Of a stretch of DNA of 64,000 bases, positions 36,487 through 48,999 are shown piece by piece; position 1 is the first letter of the stretch, and each line of letters starts with the position of its first letter. The stretch covers positions 125,610,173-125,674,172 of the forward strand of contig NC_092859.1 in the NCBI RefSeq assembly GCF_032062135.1, read 5' to 3'. The DNA is from Pyxicephalus adspersus. Taxonomy: Eukaryota > Chordata > Amphibia > Anura > Pyxicephalidae. The translations under genes were made by a program, and so were the position numbers. Under the pieces are notes generated by a model. The model saw only the letters and a list, made by a program, of their open reading frames with translations. It was not told where the DNA came from and did not search any database.

Positions 36487-39400
36487 TTCTAAATGGTTAC
36501 ACTTTGGTAAATTTGATGCCAACATGATGTAGAACGGGTGAAATCTTGAGAGAAGACATTCTTGCAATGGACTAATTGTCTTCCTGTGGCATTTTGCTTG
36601 CTCGGAGGAGTCTACATGGAATGTGGGTGATGTTGCAGCCAGCAATGCAGAAGATGGTGTGTAGTCCTAATTTTTTTTTAAACAGATGTTTTTCACCTAA
36701 ATATAGTAGCTTGATCATTTGGTGGATGGGTCCCAGCTAATGTTAACAGACCTCATTCGCTTTTTCTTTCATTGATTTGTTCACCTTAGATTTTCTATTC
36801 ATTCAGAGTTTCATTGCTTCATTCTCTTAGAGCTCTCTACTTGCTTCTATCCCAATGATCACACAAGAGGTTTTGGTGAATTATCCCAGGGGTAACATAA
36901 ACAGCAGTACAAATGTAAAGATTTTCTATTTAACTTCCTTTTATATGTTTAAAATTCACCACTTCTGTAAGTGTTGGTGGTTTCTATCCCCTGCTGCATG
37001 CTGTGGTTCATTCTCCTGACCTCTACGTTGTTGCTAAGCCTGTAGTGATGTAAGGGTCAGAAGAAGAATCCGTATTTACCAGTGGGTGTCAGACACCCAG
37101 CATATATAAAAGTGTTAACTGCCAATAAGACCAATGAAAGTAGCAGTGCTGGAACAAAGGGAGGGCAGCAGACACTGACAACTTGAAATTACATTCTACC
37201 TTTCCAGTGGCAAGGAGGTGTGTAAAGATTCTAATAAAAACTTGTGTTTGCATAACTGAAGTTGTTCTGTCTGCTTTAAAAAAATATTTATAATGTACGT
37301 TATCTTAAAAAAAAAAAAATGTTTTTCTCTGTGCGCAGCTTATATATAAGGAATACACATGTCTACAGGGAAACAGGTTTGTTCACTAACAAATCTCATG
37401 TGATTAACAGGTCATAGTGGCGATTATGTGATCAGGAACCACACCAGTTAAATTGTGGTCAAAGTAGGAGACTGAAAAGCTGTCGGTACAAAGTTTTTTT
37501 TCTTGCAAAATTACTTTCATCTTTAAATTTTAAGTCCTCCAAAAGCAAATGCAGCAATTTAAAGCTGCTCAGGGTTACTTCCTCAAGGCACAGAAAGTTT
37601 GGGGGTTACTTCAAACACACAACATTATTAACCCTAAGCTATCTGTACTTTTTTCAAAACGCACAATCGGCTGGACCACACAACTGTACTCTTTTTAAAC
37701 CTGTTCCCTTCCCTACTGTCACAATCGACATCACCATTAAATGTACATACATTCCATTTTTCTGTGGCATTAATCCATTCTTTACTTGCCTTATGTAGTA
37801 GTCCATACAAGAAACATTGCTATTCCACGGTAGTGCTACGACTGGCTCAAGGCATTTAAAAAATGACAATTACTTTTAGAATTGTAATGTACCTTCTAAA
37901 GGGAAATTTGGGTTTGTAATTTAAGAGAGCAGTAAAATAAGAAAATCTTTAAACTAGAATATGAATTTGTGTCCTGTGACTAGGGAACAAATGTGTGGTA
38001 CTTAGTATAGCATTTGACATTAAAATATATACTTTTTAGTATTAAATGCACATCTGGCTTTATGGGTGTGATAAGTGGAATAAAGTTCAAAACTGCTATG
38101 TGTTGTTAGGCAGGAAGGGAGTGTCTGTCATTGGTACAGAGAGATTACAGGCAATCAGATTTCCTACTAAAAGCATTCATCTGTGTCTCACACTTGTTTC
38201 TGGCAGAAAGTTTTCTTTTGCAGTTGCATCAGTTTACAACATGTGTCGTTATCAAATGTATGATATTTTTTTTCCTTTCCTGTTAGCTGTTCTAAACAGC
38301 CCTGATAGACATTGTGGGTTTGTTACTGCAGACCTGTAAGATGTCTTTGTGGTGGGAAGGAAGGGATTGATAAAAGAAAATAATCCTGCCCTGAGTGTAT
38401 GCACACTAGTAATTCTGCCTTTAACCCCACTTTCTTGATCTTTATTCTTGTTCCAAGTCAATGATTCTAAAAGATGGAATTTCAGCAGTATTTGTGTTTT
38501 TCTTCCATATCAGTTTCATTTAAAGCCCATCTCTCCAGTCTACCTGGTCCCCTATTTACGCATGAAGATATACATACCTAAATCTTTCATTCAGTTTTCT
38601 TGACATTGCTGCTTCTAGGATTGGGGGTGCACTGATCCCATTTAGCTCCTGTGCTTTTGGTGCCTGGGTATTGATGCCCCCCTTCCTAGTGTAATCGCTG
38701 CTCATCTTCTACTTTAAGCAAAGGACCTGATCACTGACCAGCCGACAAGAAATGCTCCCATCATGGAGGTAGTTATGTTATTCGTTTCATTTGTCTATGG
38801 TTGTCATCTAGTTTAGCCGATGAGAGCTGGATGTCATTCCTTCAGTTTGGCCTTGAGGTTGATTAGGGGAAGGCTTTTTCCTAAATCTTAATTTCCAAAA
38901 GTCAAGTTTGTCTTATGTTAGGAAGTATACCCATGTCAAATTCATGTGGGGTGGGGTAGCCACTACTCCACATACCGAATATATTTCATGGCTTAATTAC
39001 TGTATGAGTTTTTGATACACAAATGGTGTACAGGGGGACATTCTGCCATCTAATCTGTGGTGGAGACCATACAGGTCATGGAAACTAATCCCATTGCTTC
39101 CATAAAATGTTCATTTACATCTAAGGTTTCTGTTCTTTCTGCTTGTGTGTTGGGTAATGTATCCTTTTCAAAATGTACCAACTGGAACCATTGTGACTTG
39201 CTGCACTGCAGGTAAATTGTTCCCTACTGTAGTGTAAGAAAAAAAAATCCAAAAATAAGGCAACCTTTGTTCATTGTGGTAATGCTCAGTAAAATATAAG
39301 TTTATACATCTGGGTATTGTGTACAGTATTTCTTTGCCTTCAATGAATAATTTTCAGATATAGGAACTTGAAGAAAGTGACCTTATTTATGTTTTATGCG

Positions 39401-39974
39401 AAGGTCTGTACCCGTTTTACTTCATTAATAAAGAAGGTGATATAATTTTTGCTCCCTCTACAAGGTCAGCTTTGCAAGTGGTGACATGATGAGATGATTA
39501 AGACAGATTCAGGTAGTTATAATGTAGCTGTATGCAAAATATTACTTTTTGGATTGTATAAGCCGCTACTTTATTACATTACCTTTGGGTTTCAGGAATT
39601 GCACTTGTACAACCATAATGTATCATAGGTTGTCATTGCTAGCTGCTCGGCTGTGTCTGGGTTCAGTGTTACGAGTCACAGACCCACACCTAAGACAAGC
39701 ATGCAGCAAATAGGTAAGATGAGTCACAATTCTTTATCTTGCTTGTTTCAACTCTGCAATCAAGAAAGTGCCGATGTGGAAGCAATAACATGACAGCCAG
39801 GTAGCTGGAATTCTAAGAAAGAAAAGGGCAGCTGTGGCAACCTTCATATATCAAAAGCCATACAGTCAGGTTGAAGGGAACAAAAAAGTGAAAGTAGAGA
39901 AATACCTTGTTTCGTTTTCCCAGGACTGAGTCTCCGATTATCCATTTGCTGTATCATTGGGCAGGAGAACTTTC
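36487..39974. other. Intron 1, nothing recognised
   Basis: AT-rich with an A run near 37307-37319. Short frames only. Confidence 0.55.
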
Positions 39975-40330
39975 ACTTTAAAGCAGAACAAAACTGATTT
40001 AACTCGCTATCCTCGTTCTGTTGAAGGGCACCACCACAGTCTTTCCTCTTTTGAAGGCTGTCTTAGGCCACCTAGAATGGCCATGCCGAGGTGATGTAAC
40101 TTATATGCAAGCACGGGAGTTCAATTATTCCCGGCATTTGCAAGGGAAAGCGGGTAGCGCTGGGTTTCCCTGGTGCATGTGCAGCTCAGCAAAATGTGAC
40201 AGGCAGGTAAGAATAGTTATTGCAGAAGGGACATCACCTGTCCCTTTCTACACATTACCCACCTTCTTGAATCACCCGTCACCCAAAAACAAGTTGTTCG
40301 ACTTAAAGAGGGCGGTGTTTATATTGAGAA
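39975..40330. repeat. Repeat of the AAAGCAGAACTAAACCC family
   Basis: Starts TTTAAAGCAGAACAAAACTG, has the core GCCGAGGTGATGTAACTTAT and ends AGTTATTGCAGAAGGGACAT followed by CACCTGTCCC. The 127-codon frame at 40021-40404 lies over it and is not a gene. Confidence 0.65.
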
Positions 40331-41537
40331 GGTCCAGGGTAATTAATTTTTGGCGTTTTGGGCTTCTATCTATTTATTCGTGGCAGAATCGCCATGTATT
40401 TTAATTCAAGCTGCAGATTAAAAATACAAAAGAAATAAACATTTTAAAGGCCATGTAAGTGACTGAATTTAGATCTACTGTTGTAAGGTTGCTTGCACTT
40501 GCCTTTTTATCTGCTAGCGTATGTATACATCTATATGACTTTAAATTTTTTTTTTTTTTGCAAAGAACACATTGTTGCTAAATAAATGCAGCACCATGGA
40601 TAGCTCTAAAAAGAAATGAGGGTCTTCACTTTAAAAATGCAATCTGTAGCTATAAAGGTAACTGTGAATTCCATTGTAAATTCCTTCACTTTTTATGTTT
40701 TAGGAGACAATTTAAAACAAATACAGATATATGTATACATAGGTTAAAAGTATGGTGACATTAAATTGACTTCATTCTAGTCATGTCACTTTGACACTGT
40801 GCCCTGCCAATGTAGTTTGTCACTTTCTTTTCTTTGCAGAATTGCTGTGAATAGTTTGCTGGCTAGAAAAGAATATTTTTCAGGACTTCGGTATTTTCTA
40901 TGCACTTTTTACGCATACGCTAATTGTATTTGGAGTTTTAATAGGGAAACATAAATTACGGCACATGGATTCTTGTTAACACAGATAACAGCATGGCCTG
41001 TTCCCTTAAGGCATTTTCCAGCGTCCCTAGAACACAAATTTACTTTCTACTAATAATAACACAGAGGGCACACCTCTACTCACATTTCTCTATATTATCT
41101 CAGAAATTTCTCTCTGAGAACTTGTCTTCAGCCAGGCAGGAGGTTAAAATACAAATTACTGCAAGGCACAAGGTTGCGTGATAGAATTAATCTGCTTTAG
41201 GTATGACACATTGTACAAGTTTTTTTGATGTAGGGCACCAAACATAAATACTCTATTCATTCTGCTAAAGCCTTAGCTGCAGTCGTCTGCTTTAGTTATG
41301 GGTGCGGAGAAGGCATGTCATACTAGGGGACACATATTACCTTTCTGAAATAGGTTTTTTGCACTTTGCAAGTAGCCATATACTGGTAATTAGAATTGTA
41401 TCCTACAGCATTTATCCCAGAAAAATAGGCTGTAATGTATTTCCTGAGATATTTAGCTGCAAACTAATGCAAAGGCGTCTTCCATTTTATCAACTGTAAA
41501 TCCGCTGGGTCATCTTTTAAAGTGTATCTAAAACTAA

Positions 41538-41816
41538 GGCTGCGTACACACGTAAGGCTTGTCGTTGGAAAGGATCTTTCACAATACTTTCCAAAGACAA
41601 AAGACTGAAAGATGCATAAACAAGAGCTGTTACATACACCATGCTGTATGAAGGGTGAAAAGCGTGCCTTCACTTCTATTGCGGTTGTTCGTAGATCTGC
41701 CGAGACGGATCCATGATTGATGTCTGATGGGAGCTATTCGCATGCCACATCCTTGTCCGATACCAGCCCTGAAGCGAAAATCGGATGAGAATCATCTGAC
41801 ATGTACATGGATCTAG
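41538..41816. mobile_element. Harbinger-like MITE, worn copy
   Basis: Begins GGCTGCGTACACACG after TAA (41535-41537) and contains GTCGTTGGAAAGGATCTTTC and GATGAGAATCATCTGACATG near its right end. The terminal bases at the right are lost. Confidence 0.7.
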
Positions 41817-41892
41817 CTCAGCTGCTACCTGTGAAGTGTCTGTGCAGTTCTGATGGTATCTTCTCCTCCTGTGTCATTTTTTAGTATCTGTC

Positions 41893-42060
41893 CAGTGCTC
41901 AACCCAGAAATTTTTTTAAGCCGGGTGGGAAGACATTGCAGGCGGATGGCAGCCCCTGTATTGTGACCAAACTCCTAAGTAACCACCCAAAAACAGCCTG
42001 GTGGGTCCTGAAAAGTACCGGGTGGTGCGCCCAGCTAAAAGGGCCTGGGGAGAACCCTGC
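41893..42060 (+). mobile_element. Short hAT-like element nested in another repeat
   Basis: Begins CAGTGCTCAACCCAGAAA and ends GGGAGAACCCTGC (last words GGGGAGAACCCTG). The flanks tatctgtc (41885-41892) and tgtctgtc (42061-42068) match at 7 of 8. It interrupts a repeat whose uninterrupted form is at 19453-19611 (there GTATCTGTCATTTACAAC is continuous), so the insertion site can be read directly. Relatives are at 26315-26479 and 48852-48988. Confidence 0.8.
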
Positions 42061-42954
42061 TGTCTGTCATTTGCAACCCATATTTAATGTACAGCCATGC
42101 ATATTATGTTGTGCTATACATAAATACTTTTTTAATAATCACAGGATTTTGGCTTTGTCATATCCATGAATGACTACTGTACACAGGAAGTTAAGACTGT
42201 GTTTAAGCAATGGGCACCATACTATAGGGCAAAAATTGGGTTTTAAATGAAGGTTTACCATCTTTCTGCACCAGCAAATAGCTGCATAAGGCCAAACCAC
42301 CATTTTTCCTGTTTTTTTTAATGTAGTTTCTTATATTGTACTGGTTACATTCCTTCACCCTGCTGTGAGTTTCCAGGTCAACTATGCCTAAAACTAATTT
42401 TTTAGTTTACCAGAACACTTGATGTTCCCATTAACGTTAGCAATTGTTAGAACAGTTCTTGCTCATAAATATAGTATAGTATTTTTTTATTGAGCACTCG
42501 TTCTGAGATGCATGTTTGCCAAAAACAATTGGATTCCTTTGTCTGGTAACAATAACTTCATGCAGATAGTTTTCCAGTCTAGTAATTTAAAGATCTTAAA
42601 CTACCCCTGATGCTACTGTTAGATTATTTAAATTGAAATGCTTAATGCTTAGACTGGAACTAGTGGGGGAGGAAATTCCTGTAAAGTGGACTCCCTGCTA
42701 TTGCGGAGTCTGCTGCAACCTGATATACGATTATTTTGATCAGCTCAGCTGTAAAGCTGCTTCCTTCCAATACCTCACCTACACAGTTACTTCATTGGTG
42801 AAATTTATTTGGTGGGTTTCACTATAGAACATTAAAATAACCAGTTATTTAATGAGCAGTGTTTTGCTGTAACAGCAAAAATTGTTCTTTTTTTGTGTAG
42901 GACATTACATTTGTTACACATTGCAATACACACAGCAGATTTAGCTAAAACCAT

Positions 42955-43210
42955 TCTTTTAATAAAGCAGAACTAAACCCTGTTTATACATCCTTGCCCC
43001 GTTGAGTTGCAGGCACAACTATCTGTCTTCCTTGTTTCAATCTTTGGCCAACTTGGTTGTCCAAGCTGGAATGATATAACTCTTGTGTAGGTGTGTGGAA
43101 GTTCATTCAGTCCCATAAGCCAGGATGTGTGGGGTTACCAAGCCACCAACAAACATGCTCATCAATTTTGGTGGGTGAAGGGAGAGACCAGGCTGGTGAG
43201 TATGTGTGTG

Positions 43211-43241
<31 letters not shown>

Positions 43242-43290
43242 AATGCTAAGAACTGCTTGGTTTCATTTTTTTAAAGTTAAACTAGTTTTG
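42955..43290. repeat. Repeat of the AAAGCAGAACTAAACCC family
   Basis: Starts AATAAAGCAGAACTAAACCC, has the core CAAGCTGGAATGATATAACT, and ends in a poly(T) run at 43211-43236. Confidence 0.65.
43211..43236. repeat. Poly(T) run after (TG)n
   Basis: TGTGTGTG followed by about 26 T, at the end of the repeat at 42955-43290. Confidence 0.95.
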
Positions 43291-43984
43291 TATGTCCTGA
43301 TTAACAAATGTTGAGAAACGTTATTAGTTACCTAGTATATAACCAAAGTCTCCTCCTGTTTTAAACATTTATTTGTTTCAGCTATTCTGCTGTACATGAG
43401 GGACTTTCAGTTACTCGGAACTCCTATGTTTATTGAGCAGGCTTAAGTGGGCTTCGTCCTACTCATGTTGCTAACTATATTGTATATCCCTTGCCTGTAG
43501 CTCAATAGTTATTTATAAAATAATAAAAAAAAGAAAATTGGTTTCAGTGACCTAGGTGATTCAAAGACTTGTGAAATGAGAAAAAGCAGTAATGCATAAA
43601 AATTGGTGTACCAGGGTGCTGGGCTTGGTTAAGCAACCAACAGACATGTGCTTCATGCACAGAAAAACAAAATAAAAGCTGTTCATTAAAAGAATTATAT
43701 GTGAATCTTTGTATATATCTGTATTGGCCTAGGATTGTCCAGGGTTTGTGGCTTTTGGCAGCTTAGTCTAAATGTAAGATGAACCATTAGATTGTGATAT
43801 CTTTCCAACTGCATGCTTTGGAATAAAAAAGATAATTTTCATGCACCATAGCTATATGGTCAGAGAAAAACATAGTGACGTGGACTTTATTAAGCCCATT
43901 AGGTCATTATCTCACAAGTGTTACAATCCGGTCCTTGTATAGTACAGCCAGGTTTATAGCCTTATCCATACTTCTGCTCTCTGA

Positions 43985-44305
43985 TTAGACCTAGCCATGT
44001 GTGTGGTCTATGCATAATCCTGTATGTGCAGAAGGAGCCTTTTCGCTCAAACAGAAAAACTTGCTGATCTCACTGCAAATGGTTTTTTTTCCCATTAAAC
44101 GTCACCCGATCTTACGCCTGCGTCGAGTGACGTAGGATGAAGAACCCACAAGAAGAGCAGAGGATGGTGGTGCCCGGAGCACTGGCTCCAGGAGGAATGT
44201 TGGGACGACGTGGGACCTGATGCAGGACAACCCTGGAGCGATTGAACTGCACTGCGGGATTGAAGGTAAGTGTTTTTTTTACCTTTTCAGTTTAGTTCCT
44301 CCTTA
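43985..44305. repeat. TIR-type repeat with CGTCACCCGATCTTACG core
   Basis: Contains GTGCAGAAGGAGCC, AACTTGCTGATCTCACTGC, GTCACCCGATCTTACGCCTG and an inverted GAGTGACGTAGGATGAAG, and ends TTTTCAGTTTAGTTCCTCC. It matches the core of the repeats at 8225-8720 and 56285-56570. Confidence 0.55.
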
Positions 44306-44544
44306 AGGCTCCAGAAAAATGTCTACCTTCTCAATTTGATACTAGTAAGAAAATGGGGATCTCTTAACAGCAGAATTACTATTACTGAACCTCATCCTTA
44401 CATGACCTGAAGCAGAAATCACCGGTTTTAAAGTACACCTGTCAACTTGTTGCACAAATAATGTTACTAAGAGTGAAACCAAAAGGAATGAGTGGCAGTT
44501 AAACAGCAAGAAAAAAAAAGCTCCACAATGCCAGAAACAACCAG

Positions 44545-44548
<4 letters not shown>

Positions 44549-44600
<52 letters not shown>

Positions 44601-44605
44601 NATAT
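44549..44605. repeat. (AT)n microsatellite with one unknown base
   Basis: About 28 AT units, with an N at 44601. The N suggests that the run was not resolved during assembly. Confidence 0.95.
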
Positions 44606-45992
44606 TCATTTGTCCAGAAAAAGTAGTCGCCTGGGGGAATACAGGTCATTTCTCTACAGACGTGCCACTCTTCCCAGGCTACACTCCCACTAATACTATC
44701 TGCAGCTCTGTAATCCTTGTGACGCTTTCAATTCTAGATCACTCACATAGTGTGGTGTTGCCCTTTTTTTTTTCTTTCTTCTTGCAGTCATTTTACCCTT
44801 TTTTGACTGCTGTTTGATGCTCTCTGAATCCAAAGTTTAGACAGGGAATGATTGATTGAAATTATTGTCTAGATGTATTTTATTAATAGTGTCTTTTTTT
44901 TTTTTTTGCCACTTTGACTTTGGATTCTGGATGCACATCAATGAGATATGAAACTTGACCTATCAATTTTATGATGCAGTATGTCATTTTCTCTCCACGC
45001 AGACCCTGCCTCCACTCCACCACGTTATTTATGCGTTTGTCGGTCTGCGTGGCATCTCTTTTCAACCAGAACAAAACACAAGCCTGTTATCAGAATGCCA
45101 TTTCTTCCTAGCTGCTGCCAAATGAAATTCAGTCTTTCACTTACCTAGTAATTGTGAACTAAATGCATTGCTCATTTGAGTAAGTTCAAGACAGACGGTG
45201 TACAGACAGTCGCAAGAAATGTATTTTTATTTGAAATGGGTGCAGTGATCCACCCTGCATTTTAATAAGACAGTTTCATTAGAAAGAACAGGTTAAAATT
45301 ACCTTTTGTTTGACTGGCATGGGATATTTCCCATGTTTGTATGAAAGTGGACACTAGAACTTTTAACGGTGATAGTTGGCTGTTGCCTCTGGAATCAGAA
45401 TTTTGTGTAACCTGGAACAAGTATTGGCAAGTAGATTCTGACGCAGGGTGCTGCCATCTTCATCCTTTTCCTGAAAACTATTTTCAGTCATTTGTATTGT
45501 TATGGATGACATAACTCCTGCAGAAGTGCCTAGAAATGCATTTATTCCTGGCATTTATTATTATTAAACAGGATTTATATTGTTTTAACACAACTTTTCA
45601 GATGCCTACCACAAAAATTCTACAATATTAAAAAAAGTAAAATACCAATTTATCATGTGATGTTTAAAAACAATCAAACACAAACAGCTTGTTATTAGTA
45701 CATTTTCATCAATACATTACATAATACATTACTTCTATAACATATCTTTGCATTCAATTAATCTTGTACTGTATTTTATCGTCCTTGACGCATTTCACCC
45801 GTAGGCTTCATCAGAAGGATACAATATGCCAGTCGGAACAATTTCATTTTTTCTGACGTTTAACTTGCTCACATTCAGTTTTTCCTTGAGATATAATCGA
45901 ACACTATTTCCAAGACCAAAAGGAAATATACAGCTGTGCCACTGTGACCCCTCTTTTGCATATCAACGTATTCTCACCAATGTGTAAAGTGT

Positions 45993-46215
45993 GACAAGCA
46001 AGATTTTAACTTGTAGCTTCCACTTAATTAAAATTGACAACACTCGCCACTTTGTGGGTGATTCAATGTGCTCCCATCGTGGTCATATCTGCCCGCTCAG
46101 CTCATGAGCAAGCTGTGACCATGATGGGAACACATTGAATCACCAACAAAGTGGCGAATGTTGTCACTTTTGATTCAGTGGAAGCTACAAGTTACAGGTT
46201 AAAATCTTGCTTGTC
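45993..46215. repeat. Long inverted repeat, arms about 100 bp
   Basis: The left arm starts GACAAGCAAGATTTTAAC and includes CGCCACTTTGTGGGTGATTC. The right arm contains the near-perfect inverse ending GTTAAAATCTTGCTTGTC. The arms differ at a minority of positions. The centre is around TCAGCTCATGAGC (46097-46109). In the intron transcript this would fold into a long double-stranded stem. Confidence 0.85.
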
Positions 46216-47221
46216 CACTGACATGTCAAGTGAATAAAACTTAGGTAGCAAATGAAGAGAAGTCCACCTGATTTAAAAACATAGGAAAAGATAACTTTTT
46301 TTTTTTTTTTTTTAAAGAAAAAACAAAAACCTTAGTTACTTGGAAAAGGAATGATCCAGTGTTTAGGGCGTATTTTACTTTTTTGTTTGTTTTCCCTGCC
46401 TGATAGCCAGATGTTTGATTCAATGTTACACCCAAATTTAAATGGTTGGGTATTGTCTCAGTGATTTGTGAAAGTTTACTTTTTCCTTCTATACGAGCAA
46501 GCTGCAGGAAACAAAGTTTGAACTCTAGCAGTTCAGCTCAAAATTTGCACGGAGGAAACTATGTGGGCACATTCATAGCTTGGCATCCCTCAGAAAAAAT
46601 GCTTGTTGTCAGATTTTTTTTGTGGATCCAGTAGTTTAGATGCCAGGTCACTGACTTGGATTCTTCAACTTGAGATCTACCTGTGTTTTCTGTGAAGGTA
46701 GCTCAGAAAATTCCGAAGTTATCAGACAGTCCCAGACAGTGGTAGAAAGTCCCAGTGTTTGCAGATTGAAAGTTACACAATGACGGCGTGTGCATTGCTG
46801 CCAGCACAGGTTTTTTTCTTTTAGGAAACAGAATTTCTGCTGTATGGACATATCTATTAGAGGGTAAAAACACTCTAAAATAGGGATGTTTTAGGCAAAT
46901 TTGAAATGTAAGCAGCAATCTCTATTTTGTAATCCTAATTACTCTTTTATTTTTATATATATATTTTTTTTTTAATTTGGGGGGCTCCATTATTCACTTT
47001 AATTTTTTCAGGCCCGTTAGAATTGTATGTAGCTGGATATGAGCTGAATATAGATAGCATAGGGCAGATAGACATGAAGTTTTTCCCCCAACTGCTCTCC
47101 TGTATTTGTGTTGTTACTGCAATGGTTTTTCCGTAGTGGCAGCTCATAGATAGTCTTGTGAAGTAAGATAAACAAGGTGAGCCGTTGAGTCATCTAGCTT
47201 CAGTTTAGTTTGTGAATGTAT

Positions 47222-47408
47222 GGTAAGTGATAGGACAGAATATGCGGTAAGTGATAGGACAGAATATGCGGTAAGTGATAGGACAGAATATGCGGTAAGT
47301 GATAGGACAGAATATGNNNNNNNNNNNNNNNNNNNNNNNNNNNNNGGTAAGTGATAGGACAGAATATGCGGTAGGCGATAGGAAAGAATATATGGTAAGC
47401 GATAGGAC
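47222..47408 (+). repeat. 24-bp minisatellite interrupted by an assembly gap
   Basis: The unit is GGTAAGTGATAGGACAGAAT plus ATGC. Four units precede the gap (47222-47316) and three follow (47346-47408), the last two with GGTAGGCGATAGG and GGTAAGCGATAGG variants. Because the gap falls inside the array, the true copy number is unknown. Each canonical unit carries G|GTAAGT, a consensus-like 5' splice site, in the sense of adam10. Confidence 0.92.
47317..47345. other. Assembly gap (29 N)
   Basis: It lies inside the 24-bp minisatellite. Its length is out of phase with the unit, so it is an estimate and not a measured span. Confidence 0.99.
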
Positions 47409-48851
47409 AAGGCTTCTTATTCCAGTCAAATTCCTTCTGCAGCTACAGGGAGTGAATATGTATGACACCAGCTTAAAAATGGCAGAATCCAGAGAATATC
47501 ATGTCATATTTATTGGTACCATTACTGTCTACAGTAGACTAGATTTTAATAAAATCACAAAAAAAAAGAATAATGCTATTATATAGAAAATAGAGCATGC
47601 CAAGTATACTATAGATCATCTCTGTATACCAAGTACTCATCTGTATGGATCTCTGGAATAGTATTGTGAGGTCGTATTTGTAGAATATTTTCACCTTTCT
47701 GCAATAACTATTATTTTGCTCCCTTTATCTGACTGATCCAGTCTCAGCAGTTTGAAGTCTTAAAATATTTTCTGCAGCCTTATTCTTCCCTAGAAACAGG
47801 TATAGCTGGTAGCTGTAGTTGTAGTTGTACATTTAATCAGAGAAAAATCCTGAGGGGTGCAGGAGGAGAGCCAAGCATCCTGTGGTTATGAAGAGATACC
47901 TGGTAACTTATTCATGTGTTTTCTCACTTGCACTTTGTTAGATTGTGTCTTCATTCTTTAAAGTGTGTGTGAGAATTACAGCTTCCTTTTTTATATTTAA
48001 CTTGTGTATTTAATTATGCGCCTGAGGATCAGAATAAATTTGAAGTATATTCCCATTACTGTGTACATGCATTATTGCTTATATTGCATATAATATTTTG
48101 GGTAACCTAATATTTTGACAAAAGTTTTAGGTACTTTTGCTTCACCAGAGTGCCATGTGAAGTCTTACACATACTGTAATTGCTAGAGTTTGCAGCTACC
48201 TTCCACATCCCATTTTTCATTGACCCATCAATATGATTTCTACACAATTTAGTGGGAATTTGAAGGACGTAGGAAAGGATGGGCTACAGTGATCAGAAAG
48301 CGGCAAAGCCTTGCTGGTCAGAATGGTCTGGCAGAGCGGAGGGGGAATGAATGGTGCTGCAGATATGTGCCTGTAGATGCCCGCACTTAATGCCTAAGTC
48401 AACAGTTTGATTTTAATGACATGATTCAGGCCTGGGATGTCTCCATAAAGTCACCTTGAATGTCTGGCAATGCAGAGGTTAACACGATTGATTTCATCAA
48501 GCAGTGTGCACAGGATGGTTTCTTTGATAAGAAGTTCACCTGCATTTGACACTTGAAGTTACCTTTATCAGCAATCGGAGAGGATATTTGAACTGACAGG
48601 TGAGTTTCCAGCGGAGCTCCCAAGGAATTGCAGTAGAAAGAAAAAGGTTATATGGTTACATTTTGGAGCCTGCTTATTTTGCAGAGTTTTTTTTAAAGCA
48701 GAACCGTGCCTTGTATTCCAATAGAGGGGCAGCAGGTTTCTTTGTCTGAGCATTCCAGGGTTCTTCATGGTTTTGTTGGCATTATAGAAATGTTGGCATT
48801 TACATTTCACTATGCTGTAGTGATGTTTTCTCTACCCCAGCAGAAATAGCT

Positions 48852-48988
48852 CGGTGTTCTCCCCAGCCGCTTTTAGCTGGGTGCACCACCCGGCGATTTT
48901 CAGCAACCACCCGGCTGTTTTTGGGTGGTTACTGATGAGTTTGGTTACAATACAGGGGCCTACAATATCTTTTCTGGGTTGAGCACTG
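48852..48988 (-). mobile_element. Short hAT-like element, minus orientation
   Basis: The inverse of the family above: starts CGGTGTTCTCCCCAGCC, contains CCACCCGGCTGTTTTTGGGT and ends GGGTTGAGCACTG. The target duplication is not clear. Confidence 0.7.
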
Positions 48989-48999
48989 TAAGCTTGCAT

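Noticed and set aside
40021..40404. 127-codon plus-strand frame
   Set aside because: It lies over a repeat of the AAAGCAGAACTAAACCC family and shows no protein family motif.
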